Translations under genes and position numbers: made by a program
In this document: positions 8,354 to 16,548 of the stretch, piece after piece
Layout: each line of letters starts with the position of its first letter
Position numbering within the stretch: position 1 is the stretch's first letter
Source of the DNA: Halothermothrix sp.
GTDB taxonomy: Bacteria > Bacillota > Halanaerobiia > DY22613
Reading direction: 5' to 3'
DNA: 59,047 nt
Assembly (NCBI GenBank): GCA_016841825.1
Contig: JAENYK010000021.1
Coordinates: forward strand, 1 to 59,047
Notes under the pieces: model-generated
The model's database searches: none
What the model was told of the DNA's origin: nothing
The model's input: the letters and a program-made list of their open reading frames with translations, nothing else

Positions 8354-9718
8354 ATGGCAAAAACTAAAACCCGGTTTGTTTGTCAAGAATGTGGATATGA
8401 AGCTTTAAAGTGGTTTGGTCAGTGCCCTGGATGCAAGGAATGGAATACTCTTGTAGAAGAGACTATTTCATCCACTCAAGCCAATTTGAAGCAAGATTCA
8501 ATAAGCACAATACCCCAATCAATCGTCGAGATTGCAACAGATAAATATCCACGAATGACGACAATGTTTTTGGAATTAGACCGGGTATTAGGTGGTGGAA
8601 TAGTCCCCGGGTCACTGATCCTTATTGGTGGAGACCCGGGGATTGGTAAATCAACTCTTCTTTTACAGGTAGCTGACTATATTGCTCAGCAATATGGAAG
8701 AGTTCTTTATATCACCGGAGAAGAATCTGGCAGTCAGATTCGTTTACGTGCAGAGAGATTGAAGACAATTTCTTCAGAGTTATACATATATCCTGAGACT
8801 AATATTTCTGCTATTGAGCAGGGGATTGTAAATACTAAACCCTTATTGGTTATCGTTGATTCGATACAGACAGTATTCAACCCTGAATTAAGTTCAGCTC
8901 CTGGAAGTGTTAGTCAGGTCAGGGAATGTTCAGGTTATTTAATGAGGATAGCTAAAGAAAAAGGTATCCCTATTTTTATTGTAGGACATGTGACTAAAGA
9001 AGGAAGTCTTGCTGGACCCAGGGTATTGGAACATATGGTAGACACTGTCTTATATTTTGAAGGAGAGAGACATCATTCCTATAGAATTTTGCGGGGAGTT
9101 AAGAATAGGTTTGGTTCGACTAATGAGATAGGTATATTTGAGATGCGTCAGACAGGTCTTCATGAAGTTCCTAACCCATCGGAAGCATTCCTATCAGAAC
9201 GCCCACAGAATGCTCCTGGATCTGTAGTTATTCCATCTTTAGAAGGGAGTCGCCCTATTCTTGTCGAATTACAGGCTTTAGTCAGTGCTGCCAACTTTGG
9301 AACACCTCAGCGAATGACAGCCGGGGTTGATTATAATCGGGTATCATTGGTCTTAGCGGTTTTGGAGAAGAAGATTGGGATGTATATTCAGAGCCAGGAT
9401 GTGTACATAAATATAGCTGGGGGAGTCAGGTTAAGTGAACCTGCGCTAGATCTGGGAATTGCGGTTGCCTGTGCTTCTAGTTACCGAGAGAAGCCCATTG
9501 ATCCTAAAGCGGCTATTATCGGGGAGATTGGATTGGCAGGAGAGATTAGAGCGATTAATCAAATCGAAGCCAGGATTAAAGAAGCTAAAAAGCTTGGTTT
9601 TTCCAGAGTCATTATGCCCTGGAATAATTATAAAGCCATGGAGTTTGACCCTGAACTGGAATTAACCGGGGTTAAGGATTTGCGAGAAACACTATCTCTG
9701 ATGTTAGGAGGTGACTAA
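8354..9718 (+). CDS. radA: RadA (Sms), DNA repair branch-migration ATPase
   Basis: A 454-residue RecA-like repair protein. An N-terminal zinc finger uses Cys10, 13, 24 and 27. The ATPase has Walker A GDPGIGKST at 93-101 and the RadA-specific KNRFG motif. The C-terminal third is a Lon-protease-like domain without proteolytic function in the family. It acts at recombination intermediates. disA starts directly after its stop codon; in Bacillus, RadA restrains DisA activity, so the pairing is functional as well as positional. Confidence 0.96.
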   Translation: MAKTKTRFVCQECGYEALKWFGQCPGCKEWNTLVEETISSTQANLKQDSISTIPQSIVEIATDKYPRMTTMFLELDRVLGGGIVPGSLILIGGDPGIGKSTLLLQVADYIAQQYGRVLYITGEESGSQIRLRAERLKTISSELYIYPETNISAIEQGIVNTKPLLVIVDSIQTVFNPELSSAPGSVSQVRECSGYLMRIAKEKGIPIFIVGHVTKEGSLAGPRVLEHMVDTVLYFEGERHHSYRILRGVKNRFGSTNEIGIFEMRQTGLHEVPNPSEAFLSERPQNAPGSVVIPSLEGSRPILVELQALVSAANFGTPQRMTAGVDYNRVSLVLAVLEKKIGMYIQSQDVYINIAGGVRLSEPALDLGIAVACASSYREKPIDPKAAIIGEIGLAGEIRAINQIEARIKEAKKLGFSRVIMPWNNYKAMEFDPELELTGVKDLRETLSLMLGGD

Positions 9719-10891
9719 ATGGACGAAAAATTATTGGAAGTACTAAAATTGGTTGCTCCTGGTACACCTTTACGAGAGGGTCTGGAGAATGTGCTGCGGG
9801 CGAAGACCGGTGCCATCATCGCAGTAGGTGATACTGAAGATATTCTTGGTATCGTCGATGGTGGATTTAATATTAATTGTGAATTGACTCCGGCAAGATT
9901 ATATGAATTGGCGAAAATGGATGGAGCTATTGTATTAGATAAGGCTGCTGAACGGATTTTGGTGGCTAATGCTCAGTTGATACCTGATCCGTCAATCGCT
10001 TCCTTCGAAACAGGGATCAGACATCGGACAGCGGAAAGGGTTGCCCGGCAAACGGGAGAACTTATTATCTCGATTTCTCAGCGCAGAGATGTTATCTCTC
10101 TTTATTTAGGTAATATGAAATATGTTCTTGAAGATATCAGATTAATTTTATCTAAAGGTAATCAAGCTATTCAAACTTTGGAAAAATACAGAACGGTTTT
10201 AGATCAAGCGTTAAACACTATGAGTTCATTAGAATTTGATGATCTGGTGACTTTGGCTGATGTCACTACAGTTTTACAAAGAATTGAGATGGTTATCAGG
10301 ATTCAAAAAGAGATAGAAGGATATATTTGTGAATTAGGGACAGAAGGTCGTCTTCTTAAAATGCAATTAGAAGAATTAATGACAAACGTTTGGGAAGAAG
10401 GTATATTAATAATTCGGGATTACATTGAAGAGGATTTGTTGCAAGAAGAATTAGGTCATATTGAAGAGATTGTTAGTGACAATGGATCGGATGATAAAGA
10501 TGGCAAAAATAAAGAGAAAGATAAAAACCGAGAGAAGAAAAGAAGTCGTGAGATGATTGCTCAGGAGATCATGAATGATCTAATTGACTGGTCATCCGGT
10601 GATTTATTAAGCCTTTCTACTATTAGCAAATCTTTAGGTCATGGTAGTGGCTTAAATGTTTTAGACCTATCGGTAACTCCAAGAGGATATAGATTATTAC
10701 GAAAGATTCCACGTCTTCCTATGCCGGTTATTGAGAATCTAGTGCAAACTTTTGGAGATTTCCAATTAATCATAAAAGCCTCCATTGACGCTCTGGATGC
10801 TGTGGAAGGAATTGGTGAAGTAAGGGCCAAAGCTATCAAAGAAGGCTTGCGTCACTTACGTGACAGAGTGGGATTAGACAGATATATTTAA
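9719..10891 (+). CDS. disA: DisA, DNA-integrity scanning diadenylate cyclase
   Basis: A 390-residue enzyme that makes cyclic di-AMP from two ATP and scans DNA for branched structures. The cyclase domain shows DGA at 68-70 and RHR at 101-103, the catalytic motifs. The C-terminal end has a helix-hairpin-helix region (VEGIGEVRAKAIKEGL). Between the helical spine and the DNA-binding end lies a very charged stretch (about 253-279) rich in D, K, E and R. It makes the protein some 30 residues longer than typical DisA. No gap separates it from radA; the ribosome binding site AGGAGGTG lies inside radA. Confidence 0.96.
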   Translation: MDEKLLEVLKLVAPGTPLREGLENVLRAKTGAIIAVGDTEDILGIVDGGFNINCELTPARLYELAKMDGAIVLDKAAERILVANAQLIPDPSIASFETGIRHRTAERVARQTGELIISISQRRDVISLYLGNMKYVLEDIRLILSKGNQAIQTLEKYRTVLDQALNTMSSLEFDDLVTLADVTTVLQRIEMVIRIQKEIEGYICELGTEGRLLKMQLEELMTNVWEEGILIIRDYIEEDLLQEELGHIEEIVSDNGSDDKDGKNKEKDKNREKKRSREMIAQEIMNDLIDWSSGDLLSLSTISKSLGHGSGLNVLDLSVTPRGYRLLRKIPRLPMPVIENLVQTFGDFQLIIKASIDALDAVEGIGEVRAKAIKEGLRHLRDRVGLDRYI

Positions 10892-10941
10892 AATCTGATG
10901 TATAATGTTTCGTCAAATAGGAGAAAATATTTTGAGATAGA

Positions 10942-11349
10942 TTAACGCAGGTTAAAGATTCCCAATGTTTTGACACGATTTAACTCTTTGTCCAGAATAT
11001 CTTTAAAATCCAGGTTAAGCAATTCACAAATGGCTGTTGTGTAGAACATAACTTTACCCAGTTCAGTTTCGATAATTTCTTTACAATTGTCGCAAAGATC
11101 TCCTTGAATATGGTCATCCATGTATTGCTTTAATTCAGAAAATGATACGTCTTCTGGAATATTGGGTTTATGTGCTGAGATTTCAATGCATCCACAGGTG
11201 GTTACAGATTTGATGATGGCACGGTTAGTTCTGGCATTAGTTTCTTGAAATTTGGATAAAACGTCTAAGATGCTTTGATGTCTGACCAGGGATTGACTGA
11301 CCTCATTTTGAAAGCTACTACAGAGTTTATTACAGGTTTCTTTATTCAA
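10942..11349 (-). CDS. Small DUF1573-like protein
   Basis: About 135 residues. I recognise the pattern from clostridial proteins annotated DUF1573, but with limited certainty. Four cysteines occur as CGC in the middle and CDNC later, so metal binding is possible. The C-terminal part (ETELGKVMFYTTAICELLNL) resembles the helical core of MazG-like nucleotide pyrophosphatases. A longer GTG-started form begins at 11358, but its ribosome binding site would touch the start codon. The TTG at 11349 has AAGGAG eight bases upstream and is preferred. It is the only minus-strand gene in the window, with its own promoter, and is convergent with disA. Confidence 0.6.
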   Translation of the reverse strand: MNKETCNKLCSSFQNEVSQSLVRHQSILDVLSKFQETNARTNRAIIKSVTTCGCIEISAHKPNIPEDVSFSELKQYMDDHIQGDLCDNCKEIIETELGKVMFYTTAICELLNLDFKDILDKELNRVKTLGIFNLR

Positions 11350-11384
11350 AATACTCACTCCTTAAGTATATCTGCTTTTCTTTC

Positions 11385-11414
11385 ATTATATTGATATTAG
11401 GCGGTCTTTGTCAA
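11385..11414 (-). promoter_or_regulatory. Promoter of the DUF1573-like gene
   Basis: On the minus strand: TTGACA, 18 bases, TATAAT. Placed 36 bases upstream of the chosen TTG start. Back-to-back with the carD promoter. Confidence 0.8.
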
Positions 11415-11465
11415 GGAATTTAAAATACTTTTGATCTGTTCAGGACTCTTTTACTATGGGTTCAA

Positions 11466-11495
11466 TTGACACCTTAAATGGGTGAATGTTATAAT
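11466..11495 (+). promoter_or_regulatory. Promoter of carD
   Basis: TTGACA, 18 bases, TATAAT; about 45 bases before the carD start. Divergent from the promoter of the minus-strand gene. Confidence 0.85.
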
Positions 11496-11539
11496 GATAT
11501 TTAGGAATTTAATGGTTTTCTTTCGGAGGGATTAAAACT

Positions 11540-12025
11540 ATGTTCAAAATTGGCGATAAAGTGGTTTACCCGAAACATGGGGCAGGTACAATTATTGCGA
11601 TAGAAGAAAAGGAAGTTTTGGGTGAGAAGCAGAAATATTATATTATTAAGTTACCTATTGGCGAGATGACTGCTATGTTACCTACAGATAAAGCAGACGA
11701 ACTCGGTATTCGTCGTGTAATTGATGAAGAAGAGGTAAATGATGTAATGAATATTTTAAAGGGTGATAAGAGCAAGATGTCGAAGAATTGGAATAGACGT
11801 TATCGTAATAATCTAGAAAAAATCAAAACCGGTGACATCTATGAAGTTACTGAAGTAGTACGTAATCTTACTCTTCGCGATATTGAGAAAGGTTTATCAA
11901 CTGGAGAAAAGAAAATGCTAAATGATGCAAAACAGATTTTGATCAGTGAATTAGTGCTGGCTAAAGAGATGGAAGAAGACAAAGTAGAGGCTATGATTAG
12001 TGACATCTTCAATTTAAATGATTGA
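11540..12025 (+). CDS. carD: CarD-family transcription regulator
   Basis: A 161-residue protein. The N-terminal half (GDKVVYPKHGAGTI onward) is the CarD/TRCF RNA-polymerase-interaction domain, which contacts the RpoB beta lobe. The C-terminal helical half matches the DNA-binding part of CarD/CdnL proteins. Members stabilise open promoter complexes, notably at rRNA promoters. Single gene with its own promoter, GGAGG ribosome binding site and terminator. Confidence 0.9.
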   Translation: MFKIGDKVVYPKHGAGTIIAIEEKEVLGEKQKYYIIKLPIGEMTAMLPTDKADELGIRRVIDEEEVNDVMNILKGDKSKMSKNWNRRYRNNLEKIKTGDIYEVTEVVRNLTLRDIEKGLSTGEKKMLNDAKQILISELVLAKEMEEDKVEAMISDIFNLND

Positions 12026-12028
12026 GAT

Positions 12029-12055
12029 TAACGTCAGGACTCCTGGCGTTTTGCA
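12029..12055 (+). terminator. Intrinsic terminator after carD
   Basis: Inverted repeat AACGTCAGGA with TCCTGGCGTT around a minimal loop, then TTTTGCATTT. The T run is imperfect but the stem is strong. Confidence 0.75.
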
Positions 12056-12131
12056 TTTACCTTATATATTTTTCTAATTTTGAGAATGAGGTGCAAATTT
12101 TTGGAGATACTATGAAAGGAGGTGTATTTAT

Positions 12132-13214
12132 ATGCTAAAAAAACTTATCAGATTTATTTCTTTGGTGTTTGGTGGTGTTATTGGGTATCAAGTAGCAGAG
12201 ACACTTGTTCCTGCGGGCGCAGCTTTTGATCTTAGTAATCCAGTATTGTTTTTACAAAATCCTTTATTTTTTGGAGTTGTCGGTGGTGCGATTTTAGGTG
12301 TAATAATTATTCCTTTTATTGCCGAACTCGTTATTAGTTTTGAGCGCAGATTACAGAAAGTGCCATTTGGGGAGATCATGGCTGGAGCAATTGGTGCGAG
12401 TGTAGGTCTTATCTTAGGTATACTTTTTAATTATGCTTTTCCAATTTCTACGGTTTCTGGAGTTGGTCGATATTTGCAGTTCTTAATAAATCTGGTTTTA
12501 GCTTATCTGGGATTAACTATTACTATGCGAAAAGCTGAAGATTTATTTGGTCTATTTCAAAAAATTCCTACTGGTTCTAAGAATCGTCGGGAAAAAGTAG
12601 GAGATATTGCAGCGAAAATATTAGACACTAGTGTGATTATTGATGGTCGGATTGCAGATATTTGTAAGACTGGATTTATTGAAGGAACTTTAATTATTCC
12701 TGATTTTGTTTTAGAAGAGTTACGACATATAGCTGATTCCCCAGATTTATTAAAACGTAATCGGGGACGTCGCGGTTTAGATATTTTAAATCAGATTCAA
12801 AAACACATGAATATTAATGTGGATATTGTAGATTCTGATTTTGATGATTTTGAAGAGGTTGATAGCAAATTAGTGAAATTGGGTAAGTTAATGGGTGGAA
12901 AGATTATTACTAATGATTTTAATTTGAACAAAGTAGCTGAATTGCAAGGAGTATCTGTATTAAATATTAATGAGCTATCCAATGCATTGAAACCCATTGT
13001 CTTGCCAGGTGAAGAGATGGAAGTAAAAGTAATTAAAGAAGGTAAGGAATATGGTCAAGGTGTAGCTTATCTAGACGATGGTACGATGATTGTAGTCGAT
13101 CATGGTAAGAAACATATTGGTGAAGAGATCGAGGTTTTAGTTACCAGTATTTTGCAAACAGCGGCTGGTAGAATGATTTTTGCTAAACCAAAAGCATTGG
13201 AACAGGTATTATAA
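12132..13214 (+). CDS. YacL-type PIN-TRAM membrane protein
   Basis: A 360-residue protein. About four transmembrane helices fill residues 5-130. A PIN nuclease-like domain follows, with acidic residues in LDTSVIIDGR (Asp165, Asp171) and later TNDFNLNKVA. A C-terminal TRAM domain (about 290-355) should bind RNA. The combination is the conserved Firmicutes YacL architecture; it is presumed to be a membrane-tethered ribonuclease, with no proven target. It lies directly before ispD, as in many Firmicutes. Strong AAAGGAGGTG ribosome binding site. Confidence 0.88.
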   Translation: MLKKLIRFISLVFGGVIGYQVAETLVPAGAAFDLSNPVLFLQNPLFFGVVGGAILGVIIIPFIAELVISFERRLQKVPFGEIMAGAIGASVGLILGILFNYAFPISTVSGVGRYLQFLINLVLAYLGLTITMRKAEDLFGLFQKIPTGSKNRREKVGDIAAKILDTSVIIDGRIADICKTGFIEGTLIIPDFVLEELRHIADSPDLLKRNRGRRGLDILNQIQKHMNINVDIVDSDFDDFEEVDSKLVKLGKLMGGKIITNDFNLNKVAELQGVSVLNINELSNALKPIVLPGEEMEVKVIKEGKEYGQGVAYLDDGTMIVVDHGKKHIGEEIEVLVTSILQTAAGRMIFAKPKALEQVL

Positions 13215-13229
13215 AAGGTGTGATACATT

Positions 13230-13928
13230 ATGAGAGTTTCTGCAATTGTCGCTGCAGCTGGTCAAGGTAAACGAATGGGCGACACAATTAATAAACAATA
13301 TTTGGCTATTAATGGACGGAAGATTCTAACTATTACATTGCTTCAATTAGATCAGATAATTGAAATTACTGAACTTATTGTTGTTGTGCCAGCTTCAGAT
13401 TTGACTTATTGCGAAAAAGAGATTTTTCAAAAAACCGAATTTAAAACACCATATAAATTAATACCCGGTGGTAAAGAGCGGCAGGACTCGGTATATGCTG
13501 GGCTTGCTGCTCTCTCTAATGAATCTGACTATGTACTCATTCATGATGGTGCCAGACCATTAATTACTATTGAACTAATAGAAAATGCTTTAAAAGAAGC
13601 AGTAACCCATGGTACTGCTGTTTTAGCTGTTCCGGTTAAAGATACAATAAAAGTTGTTAATTCAAATGGTTTTGTTGAATCAACTCCAGATCGGGCGAGA
13701 TTAAGAGCGGTTCAAACACCGCAGGTTTTCTGCCGGGAGCAGATTCTGCAGGCTTATCATCAGGCGCAAGCTATTGGTTATGTGGGTACAGATGATGCTT
13801 CACTGTTGGAAGCGATGGGACAGAGTGTATTTTTAGTACCAGGTTCATATGAGAATATCAAAATTACCACTCCAGAAGATTTACTTCTGGCCGAGGAGAT
13901 ATTACGGAGGAGAGCAAAATGCGGGTAG
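13230..13928 (+). CDS. ispD: IspD, MEP cytidylyltransferase
   Basis: A 232-residue enzyme of the non-mevalonate isoprenoid pathway: CTP plus methylerythritol phosphate gives CDP-methylerythritol. The nucleotide-binding AAAGQGKRMG loop lies near residue 9, and IHDGARPL follows near residue 107. It ends inside the start of ispF (10-base overlap), so translation is coupled. Confidence 0.95.
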   Translation: MRVSAIVAAAGQGKRMGDTINKQYLAINGRKILTITLLQLDQIIEITELIVVVPASDLTYCEKEIFQKTEFKTPYKLIPGGKERQDSVYAGLAALSNESDYVLIHDGARPLITIELIENALKEAVTHGTAVLAVPVKDTIKVVNSNGFVESTPDRARLRAVQTPQVFCREQILQAYHQAQAIGYVGTDDASLLEAMGQSVFLVPGSYENIKITTPEDLLLAEEILRRRAKCG

Positions 13929-14410
13929 GAATTGGTTATGATGTACATAAATTAGGAGAAAATGAAGAATTGGTATTAGGTGGGGTTAATATACCTTTTC
14001 ATAAAGGATTAATTGGCCATTCTGATGCAGATGTCTTGACTCATGCCATTATGGATGCTATACTAGGGGGGTTAGGACGAAGAGATATTGGGTATCATTT
14101 TCCCGATACAGAAGATCAATACAGAGGAATCTCCAGTTTGCAGTTGTTAGCCAGAGTCTTTGCAATCATGGATGAAGAGAGCTATCAATTAGGTAATTTG
14201 GATGCAGTAGTCGCTGCCCAGGCTCCTAAATTGGCTCCCTATATCGAACAGATGGTAAAAAATATAGCACAGATATTGCAGGTATCTGAGAGACAGATAA
14301 ACATAAAGGCTACTACTACTGAAAAGCTTGGCTCTGTCGGTCGGGGAGAAGGAATTACTGCTCAGGCCATTGTCCTATTAGTAAGAAGAGAAGAAGAGAA
14401 AGCGAAGTAG
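13919..14410 (+). CDS. ispF: IspF, MEcPP synthase
   Basis: A 163-residue trimeric zinc enzyme that cyclises CDP-methylerythritol phosphate to MEcPP. Metal ligands lie in GIGYDVHKL (Asp8, His10) and around SDADVLTHAIMDA. The C-terminal signature TTEKLGSVGRGEGI is present. IspE, the step between IspD and IspF, is not in this window. Confidence 0.96.
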   Translation: MRVGIGYDVHKLGENEELVLGGVNIPFHKGLIGHSDADVLTHAIMDAILGGLGRRDIGYHFPDTEDQYRGISSLQLLARVFAIMDEESYQLGNLDAVVAAQAPKLAPYIEQMVKNIAQILQVSERQINIKATTTEKLGSVGRGEGITAQAIVLLVRREEEKAK

Positions 14411-14424
14411 GAAGGTGAATTAAA

Positions 14425-15195
14425 ATGTATGTAAAAGAAATAATGGTGAAAAATCCAATTACTATTTCTCCATCAGCAACACTGCTGGAAGCTGAAAAAT
14501 TAATGACTGTAAACAATATTGGTCGTCTGATTGTTGTTGATGATGGTAATGTAATTGGGATGTTAACTGACAGTGATTTAGTTAATCAACATAACCTGGA
14601 TGTTAAGGTTGAAGCATTAATGTCATGCGAACTTATTAAAGTTTATGAGGATCAAAGTGTACAGGAAGCAGCAACTCTTTTAGCTGATCATCACATAGGT
14701 GGTCTGCCAGTGTTTAATCGGGAAGGAAAGCTTATTGGCATCGTAACCGCAGAAGACCTGGTTTTAGGTTTTGTTCGTGATGAAACTCAGGCGAAAATAA
14801 CCCCGGAAAGTGCAGCTATCTATTTGTCAATGACCCGTAGTCGGGAATATGAAAAATATTGGTTAGATAAGGTAACTGGTTATGGGTACCGGGCTGCAAT
14901 AACTCAGGCGGGTGCTGGCGCAGAAAAATTGGCGATTAAGCTCAGAGAGAGTACTACTGTAGCTGCTATCGCCCGTGGTGTTATCAGTGAAAATTCTCGA
15001 GAAAAGATGGCTGTATCCTATGCAGTCAAGGATGCTTATGCACAGCTGGATCTGGTTAATCCAGGTCTAGGTGGCGGGTTTAAAGTGGCTATCGTTCGTG
15101 GTGAAGGACGAGTGGCGGTTGCGATTTTTGGTAAATTTGGTCATGCTCTAGTTGATGGACCTGAACAGTTAACTATTGGTACTAGTGTCATTTAA
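14425..15195 (+). CDS. CBS-pair protein fused to a HutP-like RNA-binding domain
   Basis: A 256-residue fusion. Residues 1-57 and 62-118 are two CBS motifs (PITISPSATLLEAEKLM; LIGIVTAEDLV), which usually bind adenosine nucleotides. Residues 130-256 resemble HutP, the trimeric antiterminator of the Bacillus hut operon: the start SMTRSREYEKYW is like clostridial HutP-family proteins, and the end FKVAIVRGEGRVAVAIFGKFG fits the HutP core. The histidines that bind L-histidine and magnesium in Bacillus HutP align with Arg192, Ala196 and Gln248, so histidine is probably not the signal. I infer RNA binding controlled by a nucleotide. It lies 15 bases after ispF and is followed by hairpins that may be its target. 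Confidence 0.7.
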   Translation: MYVKEIMVKNPITISPSATLLEAEKLMTVNNIGRLIVVDDGNVIGMLTDSDLVNQHNLDVKVEALMSCELIKVYEDQSVQEAATLLADHHIGGLPVFNREGKLIGIVTAEDLVLGFVRDETQAKITPESAAIYLSMTRSREYEKYWLDKVTGYGYRAAITQAGAGAEKLAIKLRESTTVAAIARGVISENSREKMAVSYAVKDAYAQLDLVNPGLGGGFKVAIVRGEGRVAVAIFGKFGHALVDGPEQLTIGTSVI

Positions 15196-15204
15196 ATTGC
15201 AAAT

Positions 15205-15250
15205 GATACCCCTCTGGTGATTTTTTGTGCTCGAGGGGTATTTGTATTTC
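15205..15250 (+). terminator. Terminator-like hairpin after the CBS-HutP gene
   Basis: A 9-bp inverted repeat (ATACCCCTC with GAGGGGTAT) with an 18-base loop, followed by a T-rich but interrupted run. It lies between the CBS-HutP gene and the DUF1002 gene. The loop is longer than in a typical terminator. Bacillus HutP acts on a terminator in the same relative place, just after hutP. Confidence 0.55.
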
Positions 15251-15288
15251 TGGGGATTTATTTTGTTTTTTGTATATTTTTTTTTGAA

Positions 15289-15322
15289 TTCCTCAAGCTA
15301 ATTTAAAGAAGCATGTGAGGAG
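15289..15322 (+). promoter_or_regulatory. Hairpin that would hide the DUF1002 ribosome binding site
   Basis: TTCCTCA (15289-15295) can pair with TGAGGAG (15316-15322), the ribosome binding site of the next gene, eight bases before its ATG. AGCT/AGCA flank the loop. Pairing would block translation; it is a prediction by eye only. Confidence 0.4.
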
Positions 15323-15330
15323 ATGGGCAA

Positions 15331-16197
15331 ATGAAAATAATCAGGATTTTTTTGCTTACGCTAATAGGTTTGAGTTTATTGACACTGATTGGATTAGCAA
15401 TGCAGACAGGACAAGAATTTATCTCTTTTGGAGCAGATCTGAGTAAAGACCAGAGGAATCAGATGTACGATAATTTTCGACCTCAGAGCCGTCCTCAGAT
15501 GATTGAAGTGACTAATGGAGAAGAGCATGAATATTTGAGTAAATATGTCCCGGATAGACAGATTGGCAGTAGAGCTATTTCGTCAGTTTATCTACAAACT
15601 CTGGAACCTAATTCTGGTATTCGAGTAGAGAGTAACAATATTACCTGGGTCACCAGTGGAATGTATGCCAATGCAGCAGCAACTGCTGGAGTTAAAGATG
15701 TATTAATCAAAGCCGATTCACCTTATCCGGTTTCGGGGACAGCAGCGCTTACAGGTATTATTAAAACTTTTGAACAGGCTCAAGGTGCTTCTATTAGTTC
15801 AGCACGCAAAGACGCCGCATATCAGGAGTTGATTACAACAGGTGAGTTAGGTGAGAAAGTAGGTAAAGAGAATGCAGAATATCTAATCAGAGATGTTAAA
15901 AAAGAGATTGTAGAGAAAAGGGTTAATGACCCAGAGGAGATTAGAATAATTATTGAAAATAAGGCAGAACAGTATAATATTAAGTTAACAGAAACACAGA
16001 TTGATCAGATCCAACAATTAATGGAGAAAATAAATAGTCTGGATCTAAATGTTCAGGAGATCAATAACCAGCTTCAAAATCTTAATACAAAAGTGAAGGG
16101 TATTCAAGACGAGGGGAAGAAAGCCACAGGTATCCTGGCACAGATTTTAAACTTATTACAACAATTGTTCAATTTAATTGCAAAAATTTTTTCGTAA
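15331..16197 (+). CDS. DUF1002 (YpuA-like) membrane-anchored protein
   Basis: A 288-residue protein. Residues 1-23 are a hydrophobic N-terminal signal or anchor. The DUF1002 core follows at about 30-160, recognised from SFGADLSKDQRNQMYDNF, EVTNGEEHEYL, GSRAISSVYLQTL and NITWVTSGMYANAAATAGV. The C-terminal third is a predicted coiled coil (about 200-262) ending in a short hydrophobic amphipathic segment. The function of the family is unknown. It lies alone after the CBS-HutP gene, before the cysE T-box region. Confidence 0.8.
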   Translation: MKIIRIFLLTLIGLSLLTLIGLAMQTGQEFISFGADLSKDQRNQMYDNFRPQSRPQMIEVTNGEEHEYLSKYVPDRQIGSRAISSVYLQTLEPNSGIRVESNNITWVTSGMYANAAATAGVKDVLIKADSPYPVSGTAALTGIIKTFEQAQGASISSARKDAAYQELITTGELGEKVGKENAEYLIRDVKKEIVEKRVNDPEEIRIIIENKAEQYNIKLTETQIDQIQQLMEKINSLDLNVQEINNQLQNLNTKVKGIQDEGKKATGILAQILNLLQQLFNLIAKIFS

Positions 16198-16212
16198 TCG
16201 GTCCTTGACCTC

Positions 16213-16241
16213 TTGAAAATCTCTTTGACTTTAATTATAAT
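16213..16241 (+). promoter_or_regulatory. Promoter of the T-box-cysE unit
   Basis: TTGAAA, 17 bases, TATAAT. A second overlapping candidate (TTGACT at 16225, 16 bases, TATAGT at 16247) could also be used. Both precede the T-box, within the 351-base gap between the DUF1002 gene and cysE. Confidence 0.75.
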
Positions 16242-16261
16242 AAAAGTATAGTAAAATACTC

Positions 16262-16520
16262 GGAAAAACGATGATGGAGAGAGAACAATTTATTATATCC
16301 TTGACAGAGAAGAGATGTCATCGGCTGAAAACATCTTACAGGGATTAAATTTGTTTATGCACTCTGGAGTTGGACGGTTGAAGTTATTACAGTAAACTGT
16401 TCCCGATTGGTGGACGTTATTACACCTTTTAAGAAGAGTCTATGAATTATTAGACTAAACAGAGTGGAACCGCGGATAAAACCGTCTCTGTAGCTTGTGC
16501 TATAGAGACGGTTTGTTTAT
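16262..16520 (+). ncRNA. T-box riboswitch, cysteine specifier
   Basis: The leader ends with the T-box sequence AGAGTGGAACCGCGG at 16461-16475. It is followed by a strong terminator (16478-16519: AAACCGTCTCTGTAGC with GCTATAGAGACGGTTT, then a T-rich end). The likely specifier codon is TGC at 16358-16360, placed just before ACTCTGGAGT as in other T-box stem I elements. The acceptor-binding bulge reads TGGA (16465-16468); its last base would pair with the U discriminator of tRNA-Cys, supporting Cys. Uncharged tRNA-Cys should prevent termination and raise cysE expression. Confidence 0.9.
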
Positions 16521-16548
16521 TGTAATCTAATTTTGGAGGTGGAAAAGG

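Noticed and set aside
11350-11358. GTG at 11358 as start of the minus-strand gene
   Set aside because: AAGGAG would touch the GTG; the in-frame TTG at 11349 has correct spacing.
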